A stretch of 8,773 nt of DNA. Origin: an uncultured Gemmatimonadota bacterium (GTDB lineage: Bacteria; Gemmatimonadota; Gemmatimonadetes; Gemmatimonadales; Gemmatimonadaceae). Where the stretch lies: NCBI GenBank assembly GCA_946479895.1, contig CAMLHT010000162.1:1-8773 (forward strand). The letters run 5' to 3'. Of the stretch, positions 1 to 5,135 are shown in pieces. The translations under genes and the position numbers were made by a program. Each line of letters starts with the position of its first letter. Positions within the stretch are counted from its first letter, which is position 1. Under the pieces are notes generated by a model. That model saw only the letters and a program-made list of their open reading frames with translations, had not been told where the DNA came from and did not search any database.

Positions 1-50
1 ATCGAAGCATTCAATGAGGGACGATTATCCAGTTATGGATACCGCGCACC

Positions 51-207
51 CGAGCGTCACGCCCGGCCTCACCCCTGCGAGCGCTCAAACTGCCCGAACG
101 CCACGCCCGGCCTCACCCCGCAAGCGCTCAAACTCCCCGAGCATCACGCCCGGCCTCACCCTGCGAGCGCTCCAAACTGCCCAAGCGTCACACGCGAGCG
201 CTCAGAA
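51..207. repeat. Direct tandem repeat, ~44-bp unit, about 3.5 copies
   Basis: Three near-identical units lie head to tail at 51-94, 95-137 and 138-181 (44, 43 and 44 bp). Each contains CGCCCGGCCTCACCC followed by an AGCGCTC core (GAGCGCTC palindrome in copies 1 and 3) and an AAACTGCC-like end. A fourth copy at 182-207 has lost the internal CCGGCCTCACC part but keeps the GCGAGCGCTCAGAAC end. That last copy covers the stop codon (202-204) and final codons of the minus-strand PAP2 gene, so the array begins at the very 3' end of that gene. The unit length is not a multiple of three throughout, and the plus-strand ORF running through it has a low-complexity product, so I do not regard it as coding. 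The function is unknown; it could be a slipped-strand expansion or a transcript-end structure. Confidence 0.85.
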
Positions 208-1101
208 CGTGCGCTGCCAGCCTATGGTGAGACCCTTGCCCGTCGGCGACACGTACGCGCCGTCGAGGATCGCCGCCGCTGCCGCGCCCCCGAGCGACGT
301 GCTCGCCGCCGCGCGCGCCGACGACCGGTGCGCGATCTCGCGCCCGATCGCGTAGCCGAACGCCATGCCGAGCATCGTGTCCGACGTCCAGTGGCGGCGG
401 TCGACCAGTCGGCCCACGCCGATGCCGGCGCTCAGCGCGTACAGCGCGGGCTCGACGACCGGGCCCATGTCGAAGCGATTGTTCAGGAACGACGCGCAGG
501 CGATGATGTTCGCCGCGTGCCCCGCGGGGAGCGAGTGCATCCCCCACTCCGACTTGCCGGGGACCGTGAAGTTGTACTGGTCGCCCTGCGCCGCCGGCGG
601 CGAGGTGATCGAGTCGGTCCGGCTGGAGTCCGGCCGCTCGCGGCCGATGAGATAGTAGAACACGTAGTTCCGGACGACGCTGCCGGAGACGTACGAGGCG
701 AGGCATCCGAAGAGCCCTTCCTGGATCTTCGTGTTCTTGGTCGCCAGTCCGTACACGAGCGCGCCGGCCGCGACCGGTGTCACGTACTTGCCGGAGAACG
801 CGATGCCGCCTTCCCGCAGCTCCTTGATCGCGCCCCACGCGGCGTTCTTCTCGTTCGTGACCATCCAGCGGTCGATGTTGTCGTCGAGCGGCGACGCGAG
901 CGCCGATGCCCCAACCACCATCCCGGCGGTCAGCCAGTCCTTCGAGCTGGCGCGAAAGGGCGACGTCCAGACCGCCCAGATGTCGCCGCCGAAGTTCCGG
1001 AAATCGTTCTCCAGCATCTTCCCGACGGACTGGGCCGGGAGAATGGCCGGGGTGAGTGCAGCTAGAAGAACCGCTACGTACAGGGTGGGCCGTGCGCGCA
1101 T
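202..1101 (-). CDS. Exported PAP2-superfamily phosphatase-like protein
   Basis: The product is 299 aa and resembles PAP2 (type 2 phosphatidic acid phosphatase / acid phosphatase) proteins, which dephosphorylate lipid phosphates or related esters at the periplasmic face. It has an N-terminal signal-like segment (about residues 1-24, ending LPAQS) and further hydrophobic stretches near 58-70, 108-120, 136-152 and 218-230. PAP2 motif 1 reads YYLIGRERP with RP at 156-157. Motif 2 is PAGH (192-195). Motif 3 is GR-x5-H-xxx-D with R231, H237 and D241. The catalytic and phosphate-binding His/Arg/Asp are present, but the lysine expected six residues before RP is Tyr149. I start at ATG 1101 because AGGA lies 4 nt upstream on the minus strand; an in-frame TTG 12 bp further up has no ribosome site. 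The gene lies 99 bp downstream of the STAS-like gene on the same strand. The family call is firm; the substrate cannot be told. Confidence 0.85.
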   Translation of the reverse strand: MRARPTLYVAVLLAALTPAILPAQSVGKMLENDFRNFGGDIWAVWTSPFRASSKDWLTAGMVVGASALASPLDDNIDRWMVTNEKNAAWGAIKELREGGIAFSGKYVTPVAAGALVYGLATKNTKIQEGLFGCLASYVSGSVVRNYVFYYLIGRERPDSSRTDSITSPPAAQGDQYNFTVPGKSEWGMHSLPAGHAANIIACASFLNNRFDMGPVVEPALYALSAGIGVGRLVDRRHWTSDTMLGMAFGYAIGREIAHRSSARAAASTSLGGAAAAAILDGAYVSPTGKGLTIGWQRTF

Positions 1102-1173
1102 GAAATCCTGCAAGGTTCGGGTGGCCGGCAGCCTCGGCCGGATTGCCCGGGATTTAGCAAGACCTATGCACAG

Positions 1174-1188
1174 CCCCGGCGTCCGGGG
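1174..1188 (-). terminator. GC-rich hairpin after the STAS-like gene
   Basis: CCCCGG / CCGGGG form a perfect 6-bp stem with a 3-nt loop, 12 nt past the stop codon of the minus-strand STAS-like gene. There is no T-run after it on the minus strand, so it may be a weak or factor-assisted terminator or just GC-rich sequence between two same-strand genes. Confidence 0.35.
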
Positions 1189-1200
1189 GACCGCTGATGC

Positions 1201-1581
1201 TCAGGCCGGCGGGATTCCGGTCGCCAGCCAGGCGTTTGCCTCCGCCTCGTCGCGCACGACCAGCAGCCGCTCGCCGTAGCCGACGAAGGCCTTGAACATC
1301 ATCGAGACGCCGAAGGCGAGGTCGGACGAGGCGAGGATCGCCATGCGCGCGGTCTCCGTGGGCGCCTTCGTCCGGACGAATGTGGCGAGCGACCGGACGT
1401 CGGCCGACGACGGAAGCTGCGTGACCTCGCGGAGATCCATCAGGCGGTGCATCGATGGCTCGAACTCCGGGTCGGCCCGCGACGCCGCGAAGTACTGGAG
1501 GAGGTCCTCCACCGAGAGAGCCCCACTGCCCTGCGATCGCACGATGTGACTGTCCTTGTCGACACGGTAGGTCAGCGGCAT
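1201..1581 (-). CDS. Small STAS/SpoIIAA-like domain protein
   Basis: The 126-aa product has the pattern of stand-alone STAS-like (SpoIIAA-like) proteins. An N-terminal beta pair (TYRVDKDSHIVRSQGSGALS, residues 4-23) is followed by a helix (VEDLLQYFAASRADPEF), a central strand with HRLMDLREVTQ (45-55), a helix rich in SLATFVRTKAP, a strand ARMAILASSDLAFGV, and a final RLLVVRDEAEANAWLA helix (105-120). There is no signal peptide or membrane segment, so it is probably cytoplasmic. Proteins of this shape are often of unknown role; anti-sigma antagonist function should not be assumed, since no partner kinase is nearby. I choose ATG 1581 over an upstream GTG at 1659, because the extra 26 residues are proline-rich and unlike the family. 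No Shine-Dalgarno is visible. A TATACT hexamer ends 5 nt before the ATG, which could mean a leaderless transcript. The gene diverges from the lectin-like gene, with 99 bp between. Confidence 0.7.
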   Translation of the reverse strand: MPLTYRVDKDSHIVRSQGSGALSVEDLLQYFAASRADPEFEPSMHRLMDLREVTQLPSSADVRSLATFVRTKAPTETARMAILASSDLAFGVSMMFKAFVGYGERLLVVRDEAEANAWLATGIPPA

Positions 1582-1586
1582 GGGAC

Positions 1587-1592
1587 AGTATA
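1587..1592 (-). promoter_or_regulatory. Possible -10 element of a leaderless STAS-like transcript
   Basis: On the minus strand TATACT stands 5 nt before the ATG at 1581, and no ribosome-binding site is visible. A -10 box at this distance would place the RNA start at or close to the start codon. No convincing -35 box was found at 16-18 bp, so support is weak. Confidence 0.3.
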
Positions 1593-1668
1593 CGGATGAA
1601 AGTTCAGGAGGTGCCACAAACATCTGTGGGGGTGGGAGTGGGTACCTTTTCCCTCTCACCCCTCACCC

Positions 1669-1672
1669 GGAG
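1669..1672 (+). promoter_or_regulatory. Ribosome-binding site of the lectin-like gene
   Basis: GGAG lies 8 nt before ATG 1681 and supports that start. A TACCTT hexamer at 1643-1648 is a possible -10 box that would give a leader of about 25 nt; no clear -35 box was seen. Confidence 0.55.
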
Positions 1673-1680
1673 TACCACCC

Positions 1681-2364
1681 ATGCTCGGAGTGACTCGTCT
1701 CGTCTGTCTCGCCACGCTTGCCGGCAGCACGGCCGCCCTCGCGCAGAATGCGCCGGCCGCCCAGCAGCCCGCGCAGCCCATGACCTTCTTCATCACCAGC
1801 GTCGGTCCTGGCGACGGCGCGAACCTCGGCGGGCTCGCCGGCGCCGATGCGTATTGCGCCCGGCTGGCGCAGACCGCGGGCGCCGTCCTTCCCAGCGGCC
1901 GCGTGTGGCGCGCCTACCTCAGCGCCATCGCCCAGGACGGCAAGCCGATCAACGCGCGCGATCGCATCGGCAGCGGCCCGTGGCACAACGCCAAGGGGGC
2001 GCTCATCGCCGCCAGCGTCGCCGACCTGCATGGCGACATCCAGCGCGACCGCAATTCCATCAACAAGGAGTTCGCGCTCGACGAGAAGGGGCAGCCCGTG
2101 AAGGGACGCGGCGACACGCCGAACCAGCACGACATCCTCACGGGCTCCGACTCGTTCGGACGTGCGCTCGCCGGGACGGCCGACTGGAATTGCTCCAACT
2201 GGACGAGCAACGCCACGACGGGAGCGGCGATGGTCGGCCATCACGATCGGAGCGGCGGCGGCAATTCCTCGTGGAACGCGGCCCACATGTCCCGCGGATG
2301 CAGCCAGCAGAATCTCGTCGCGACCGGCGGCGCCGGACTCTTCTACTGCTTCGGCGCGATGTAG
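1681..2364 (+). CDS. Secreted lectin-like (C-type-lectin/endostatin-type fold) protein
   Basis: The product is 227 aa with a signal peptide: MLGVTRLVCLATLAGSTAALA, cleavage likely after Ala21, then an Ala/Gln/Pro linker to residue 33. The mature domain carries hallmarks of a bacterial family commonly annotated as 'lectin' and related in fold to C-type lectin/endostatin domains. These include FFITSVGPGDGANLGGLAGADAYC (36-59), VWRAYLSAIAQ (75-85), INARDRIGSGPW (90-101), GRGDTPNQHDILTGSDSFG (142-160), NCSNWTS (170-176), VGHHDRSGGG (185-194), and RGCSQQNL plus GLFYCF near the C-terminus. Four cysteines in the mature part (59, 171, 207, 223) could form two disulfides in the exported protein. Ligand binding has not been shown for this sequence; 'lectin' describes the fold. 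It is transcribed toward the selenoprotein gene, but a large inverted repeat separates them, so an operon is uncertain. Confidence 0.8.
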   Translation: MLGVTRLVCLATLAGSTAALAQNAPAAQQPAQPMTFFITSVGPGDGANLGGLAGADAYCARLAQTAGAVLPSGRVWRAYLSAIAQDGKPINARDRIGSGPWHNAKGALIAASVADLHGDIQRDRNSINKEFALDEKGQPVKGRGDTPNQHDILTGSDSFGRALAGTADWNCSNWTSNATTGAAMVGHHDRSGGGNSSWNAAHMSRGCSQQNLVATGGAGLFYCFGAM

Positions 2365-2385
2365 GATCGGAACACAACGTGCAAC

Positions 2386-2475
2386 GATGAAGAGCAGGCC
2401 CATCGCGCTGCGCGCTCGGGATGACAGGCGGTGTCATCCCGGGCAAAGCGAGGGACCTGCTCTTCCTCTTTCATC
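2386..2475. repeat. Imperfect inverted repeat of ~38-bp arms (REP/MITE-like hairpin element)
   Basis: The outer arms are GAAGAGCAGG (2389-2398) and CCTGCTCTTC (2456-2465), perfect complements, flanked by GATG (2386-2389) and CATC (2472-2475). The inner arms are GCTCGGGATGACA (2414-2426) and TGTCATCCCGGGC (2432-2444), 12 of 13 complementary, around a 5-nt loop (GGCGG). Together they fold into one long interrupted hairpin filling most of the 124 bp between the lectin-like gene and the selenoprotein gene. The right arm, TGTCATCCCG followed by GCGAGGGACCTGCT, resembles dispersed intergenic repeats I have seen in several high-GC phyla, so a genome-wide repeat family is likely; this is recognition from memory. 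It would be part of any read-through transcript and could act as a terminator or mRNA stabiliser. No target-site duplication could be established. Confidence 0.8.
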
Positions 2476-2477
2476 AC

Positions 2478-2482
2478 GGGAG
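2478..2482 (+). promoter_or_regulatory. Ribosome-binding site deciding the selenoprotein start
   Basis: GGGAG lies 6 nt before GTG 2489, the right spacing for translation start. No in-frame ATG between here and the TGA has a better site, and upstream in-frame codons run through the inverted repeat, so this fixes the start at GTG 2489. Confidence 0.7.
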
Positions 2483-2488
2483 CACGCT

Positions 2489-3067
2489 GTGTCCATCACC
2501 TGGCGTCACGATCTCGACAAGGTCCTCGGCGAAGCGAAGTCGGGGCAGAAGCCCATTCTTCTCGACTTCAGCGCCGCGCCGATGTGAAGCGGCTGTGCTC
2601 GGCTGGATGCCGAGGTGTATCCTGATGAGCGCGTCGCGAAGTTCATCACGGACAATTTCATTCCCGTTCGCGTCCACGTTCGCGACCAGGCCGAGGAGTT
2701 CCAGCGCCTGTCCGACCGCTTCGACGCGAGCTGGACGCCGACGATCCTGATCCTCGATCCCGAGGGCAACGAGCGCCACCGCATCGAGGGCGCGCTGGAC
2801 GCCGCTTCGTTCCTCGCCCAGCTCGAGCTGGGACTCGGCCACCTGGCCTACAAGACGAAGCGCTTCACCGACGCCGAGCGATGGTTCAAGCGCGTCGTGG
2901 CGGACGCGCCGGAGACCGAGGCGGCTCCCGAAGCGGTCTACTGGGAAGGCGTGTCGCGCTACAAGGGCACCAACGACGCCGGCGCGCTGGGCGAGACGGC
3001 GCGGCGGTTCAGCGAGAAGTATCAGGACAGCTCGTGGGCGAAGAAGGCGTCGGTCTGGCGGGAGTGA
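2489..3067 (+). CDS. Candidate selenoprotein: thioredoxin-fold (UxxC) protein with TPR-like tail
   Basis: Read through the in-frame TGA at 2585-2587, this is one 192-aa protein starting at GTG 2489. The N-terminal half is a thioredoxin fold: a helix with WRHDLDKVLGEAKSGQKP, the strand ILLDFSAAP (23-31), then M-U-S-G-C with Sec at residue 33 and Cys at 36. There follow an ARLDAEVYPDERVAKFI helix, the strand NFIPVRVHV, and SWTPTILILDPEG with the thioredoxin cis-proline at 84. Residues 113-188 form a helical TPR-like tail (LGLGHLAYKTKRFTDAERWF, then a second repeat). The TGA replaces the first Cys of CxxC; no frame change is needed and all 160 codons after it are open and in family register. A SECIS-like hairpin follows (separate entry). 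Such proteins are usually cytosolic thiol-disulfide reductases or peroxide-handling factors; the substrate is unknown. A conventional caller would split it into 2489-2587 and a GTG start at 2615. The alternative is a TGT/TGC to TGA nonsense mutation or base error. Confidence 0.8.
2585..2614 (+). promoter_or_regulatory. Candidate bacterial SECIS element with UGA codon
   Basis: The UGA at 2585-2587 is followed by 10 nt, then a perfect 6-bp stem CTCGGC (2598-2603) / GCCGAG (2609-2614) closing a 5-nt loop TGGAT (2604-2608). The distance from UGA to the apical loop is 16 nt, and the loop has G at its second position. Published bacterial SECIS rules call for a UGA-to-loop distance of roughly 16-37 nt, a short upper stem and a G in the first two loop bases, and this hairpin meets all three. 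It lies wholly within the coding sequence, as bacterial SECIS elements do, so SelB could recruit Sec-tRNA here. GC-rich DNA makes short stems common, so the fit supports the selenoprotein reading but does not prove it. Confidence 0.72.
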
Positions 3068-3070
3068 CTC

Positions 3071-3097
3071 CCGCCGGCTGACGCTCCCTACCGGCGG
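3071..3097. terminator. Hairpin between convergent genes, possible two-way terminator
   Basis: CCGCCGG (3071-3077) and CCGGCGG (3091-3097) are perfect complements with a 13-nt loop. The structure spans the 20-bp gap between the stop of the selenoprotein gene and the stop of the facing glycine-zipper gene, whose TAG lies in the loop. No T-run is present on either strand, so efficient intrinsic termination is uncertain. Confidence 0.4.
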
Positions 3098-3663
3098 ACC
3101 AGTCGCACCGCTTCCCACTTCGGGACGCGGAACCTGGCCCCGATGAATCCGCCGGCGACGCCGCCGACGACGATTCCCGCCGCGCCGCCCAGCACGAAAC
3201 CCGCGACTCCCTCCAGGTCGCCGCCGGTGCCACAGGAACTGCCGCACTCGATGATGGGCCCGAGCGTGGCGCCGATCAGCAGGCCGCCTGCCGCCCCGAC
3301 GAGCGCGCCGCCGGCGATGCGCGCGGCGGAGCGATGCTTCCCCCGCTGCACGTCCACCCGCGTCAGCGAGGAATACGGCACCCGCGCCAGCACTTCACGC
3401 TGTCCCGCGAGCTGATTCAGGTCGAGCATGGTGAGGGTGTCGTCGCGGAACCTGTCGAGGATTCCGCGGGCGCCGTTCAGCCGCGGCGCGACTGCCCAGA
3501 CGCGGAGTGTGTCGCCCGACGCCAGCGTTCCCAGCGTGGGCTTCTCCTGCGCCCGGACGACACGGGCCGGGCTCGCGACCAGTGCCGTGATGACGGCCGT
3601 CACCGTCACCGCTCTCATCCCTCGCGCGGCGAGTGACGTGCCAACAAGGAACGCTCCCTTCAT
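3088..3663 (-). CDS. Exported protein with glycine-zipper tail, function unknown
   Basis: From ATG 3663 the product is 191 aa. Residues 1-39 form a long signal-like segment ending SPARVVRAQ. Residues 45-107 look beta-rich and SH3/LSm-like: SGDTLRVWAVAPRLNG, a DTLTMLDLN strand, and RVPYSSLTRVDVQRGK. Residues 113-178 form a glycine-zipper membrane hairpin: ARIAGGALVGAAGGLLIGATLGP, a small loop with two Cys (140, 144), then GFVLGGAAGIVVGGVAGGFIG. The tail is RVPKWEAVRLVRR. This two-part design is familiar from uncharacterised cell-envelope proteins of Gemmatimonadota-type genomes; no activity can be assigned. I choose ATG 3663 because AAAGG stands 7 nt upstream. ATG 3618 has GAGGG directly abutting it, which is poor spacing, and the longer ORF to 3690 has no good site. 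The start is only 17 bp from the divergent nitroreductase start, and the 3' end converges on the selenoprotein gene. Confidence 0.7.
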   Translation of the reverse strand: MKGAFLVGTSLAARGMRAVTVTAVITALVASPARVVRAQEKPTLGTLASGDTLRVWAVAPRLNGARGILDRFRDDTLTMLDLNQLAGQREVLARVPYSSLTRVDVQRGKHRSAARIAGGALVGAAGGLLIGATLGPIIECGSSCGTGGDLEGVAGFVLGGAAGIVVGGVAGGFIGARFRVPKWEAVRLVRR

Positions 3664-3668
3664 GCTGT

Positions 3669-3674
3669 TACCTT
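3669..3674 (+). promoter_or_regulatory. Possible -10 element of a leaderless nitroreductase transcript
   Basis: TACCTT ends 6 nt before GTG 3681, and there is no Shine-Dalgarno on the plus strand. The same bases, read on the other strand, are the GGAAAGG ribosome site of the facing gene. A similar hexamer (TACCTT at 1643-1648) precedes the lectin-like gene. No clear -35 box is visible. Confidence 0.3.
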
Positions 3675-3680
3675 TCCGCC

Positions 3681-4241
3681 GTGAAGACATCCGAAGCCAT
3701 AAACGCCCGGCGCACGATCAAGCGATTCACCGATACGCCAGTCTCGCGCCCGCAGGTGGAGCAGCTCATCGAGCTCGCGACGAAAGCCCCGAACCACCGC
3801 CTCACGAACCCGTGGCGCTTCTACGTCCTCGGCCCCGAGGCCCGTGCAGCGTACGGTCTCGCGCTCGGCGAGCGCAAGGCGAAGAAGCTCCCGGATCCGG
3901 TCAAGGCCGCCGAAGTCCGCAACACGGTTTCGGCCGAGCATCGCGCGCTGCCGGCGATGATCGCCGTCGCCGTCGTCGAGTCGACTGACGCCGAGCAGCG
4001 CGAGGAAGATTACGCGGCGACGATGATGGCCATCCAGAACCTCATGCTCGCCGCGGTCGAGATGGGGCTCGGCACGGCGATCAAGACCGGCGCCATCATG
4101 TCCGACCCCGCGGCGCGCGCGGCCGCCGGGGTTCGCGAGGGCGAGCGCATCGTCGCCGTCATCAACGTCGGGACGCCGGCCGAAGTGCCGGCGCCGAAGA
4201 ATCGCGGCGTCGTGGCCGACCTGGCGACCTGGCGTCCGTAG
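3681..4241 (+). CDS. Nitroreductase-family FMN oxidoreductase
   Basis: The 186-aa product is a compact nitroreductase of the YdjA-like type, which uses FMN and NAD(P)H to reduce nitroaromatics, quinones or similar substrates in the cytoplasm. Recognisable parts are SEAINARRTIKRFTD (4-18), where the Arg-Arg pair contacts FMN phosphate in the family, then APNHRLTNPWRFYVL (36-50). A mid-region helix YAATMMAIQNLMLAAVEMGLGTAIKTG (111-137) forms the core, and the end ERIVAVINVGTPAEVP (155-170) is followed by a short tail. The length matches the short single-domain family members, which act as dimers. GTG 3681 is chosen because it begins the protein exactly where the family normally starts (KTSEAINARRT); an in-frame GTG at 3633 would overlap the divergent gene. 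There is no Shine-Dalgarno. The physiological substrate cannot be inferred. Confidence 0.85.
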   Translation: MKTSEAINARRTIKRFTDTPVSRPQVEQLIELATKAPNHRLTNPWRFYVLGPEARAAYGLALGERKAKKLPDPVKAAEVRNTVSAEHRALPAMIAVAVVESTDAEQREEDYAATMMAIQNLMLAAVEMGLGTAIKTGAIMSDPAARAAAGVREGERIVAVINVGTPAEVPAPKNRGVVADLATWRP

Positions 4242-4254
4242 GCTCTGGCGAGCC
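4241..4254. terminator. Short hairpin between convergent genes
   Basis: GGCTC (4241-4245) and GAGCC (4250-4254) pair around a 4-nt loop right at the nitroreductase stop, inside the 18-bp gap to the facing DUF481 gene. It is only 5 bp with no T-run, so it is at best a weak terminator. Confidence 0.25.
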
Positions 4255-4259
4255 GTCGG

Positions 4260-4979
4260 TCAGTAGGTGATCTGCACGCCCGTGGTGAGGACGCGATCCA
4301 CCTTCCCGAAGCTCGCCGGCGGCGCCGTGTTGTACCGGAGCGAGTAGCTCATCTTGAGCCCGATGTGCGTCGAGACGGGCGCGACGATCGAGGACTCGCT
4401 GTTGAACCGGTACTCGCCGGTCTCCTGAAGGTTCGGAAGGTACTCCGCGATCTCCTGGAAGTAGGCGGACTTGCTGAAGAGGTGCTTGTAGTTCGCCGCC
4501 GCGCGCGCCGACGGATCGCTCTGCGAGGTGCCGTCCACGTTGGACTGCTGGGTGAGGACGCCGCCGGCGTCGAGGCTCATCGAGTCCATCGGCGCCACGA
4601 TCGCCTGCCAGCGGAGACCGGCGATTTCGTCGGTGCGCGCGTCGAACCCCGCGAAGCGGTTCCGCTCGTGCGCGACGCCCGCGAACACACCGACGCGATG
4701 GACGAACTCGTAGTCCGCGCGCCCGGCGAGGCGCAGCTGGTTCGCCGTCTCGGCGGTATCGGCCTTTCCGTAGACGTACGCCGCGAGCTGCGACAGAACG
4801 AGCTTGCCGCGGGTGTGGCCGATTTTCTCACCGAGGCTGAGGGTCGTGAGCTTCGTGTTGCCCGATGCGGAGACGTAGCCGACGTCGCCGGTGAAGGTCG
4901 TTTTCGAGGCGGGAGCCTGGGCGAAGCTGTTCGCCGCGAGGAGGACCAGCAGCGCGGGGACGACCGGGTACGATTTCAT
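4260..4979 (-). CDS. DUF481-family outer-membrane beta-barrel protein
   Basis: The 239-aa product begins with a signal peptide (MKSYPVVPALLVLLAANSFAQA, cleavage after about residue 22). The mature part has the DUF481 opening TFTGDVGYVSASGNTKLTTLSLGEKIGH (28-55), a pattern found in YdiY-like 'salt-induced' outer-membrane proteins. Alternating strands follow, such as KLVLSQLAAYVYGKA, NQLRLAGRADYEF and RVGVFAGVAHERNRFAG. The protein ends in an aromatic residue (GVQITY), the usual outer-membrane assembly signal. Length is typical. The role of the family is poorly known; a transport or envelope-stability role would be a guess. ATG 4979 is the only start that keeps the whole signal peptide, though no Shine-Dalgarno is visible. 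The 156 bp upstream separate it from the monooxygenase gene on the same strand. Confidence 0.8.
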   Translation of the reverse strand: MKSYPVVPALLVLLAANSFAQAPASKTTFTGDVGYVSASGNTKLTTLSLGEKIGHTRGKLVLSQLAAYVYGKADTAETANQLRLAGRADYEFVHRVGVFAGVAHERNRFAGFDARTDEIAGLRWQAIVAPMDSMSLDAGGVLTQQSNVDGTSQSDPSARAAANYKHLFSKSAYFQEIAEYLPNLQETGEYRFNSESSIVAPVSTHIGLKMSYSLRYNTAPPASFGKVDRVLTTGVQITY

Positions 4980-5096
4980 GAGGGCGGGATGAAGGTGAGC
5001 GCCAAACGGCGGTGCACCTTGTCATCTTCGGCTCCATTCCGCAAATCGTCTTCGTTAGCGAGGGCGATGGGGCCCGGCGGGTTAGCGGGTCGCTTC

Positions 5097-5116
5097 TTCC
5101 GCGTTCATCGGCGGAA
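5097..5116 (-). terminator. Possible hairpin after the monooxygenase gene
   Basis: TTCCGC (5097-5102) and GCGGAA (5111-5116) form a 6-bp stem with an 8-nt loop, about 20 nt past the monooxygenase stop on the minus strand. There is no T-run. The rest of 4980-5135 shows no clear promoter, only two CGCTAAC copies on the minus strand. Confidence 0.25.
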
Positions 5117-5135
5117 TCCGCGAACTACACCTCTT

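Noticed and set aside
14..355. 113-codon plus-strand open frame through the tandem repeats
   Set aside because: Its sequence is just the translated repeat (recurring TPGLTP-like words), and it then overlaps the PAP2-like gene antisense.
1606..1612. AGGAGGT, a near-perfect Shine-Dalgarno on the plus strand before the lectin-like gene
   Set aside because: No start codon lies at the right distance after it with a sensible frame; the lectin-like gene has its own GGAG 8 nt before ATG 1681. Likely chance.
1455..2390. 311-codon plus-strand frame across the STAS-like and lectin-like genes
   Set aside because: Arg-rich out-of-frame product; it overlaps the lectin-like gene, which has a signal peptide, ribosome site and conserved motifs in its own frame.
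2489..2587. Reading the TGA at 2585 as an ordinary stop, leaving a short gene and a separate gene from GTG 2615
   Set aside because: The GTG-2615 fragment would start in the middle of a thioredoxin fold, without its active site or a ribosome-binding site, while the joined frame is continuous and well started. A pseudogene from one point mutation remains the main alternative, but the 160 codons after the TGA show no decay.
2585..2596. Assignment to the known 'UGSC-containing' selenoprotein family
   Set aside because: The motif here is U-S-G-C, not U-G-S-C, and the surrounding fold is thioredoxin with a cis-proline and TPR-like tail, so it is not that family.
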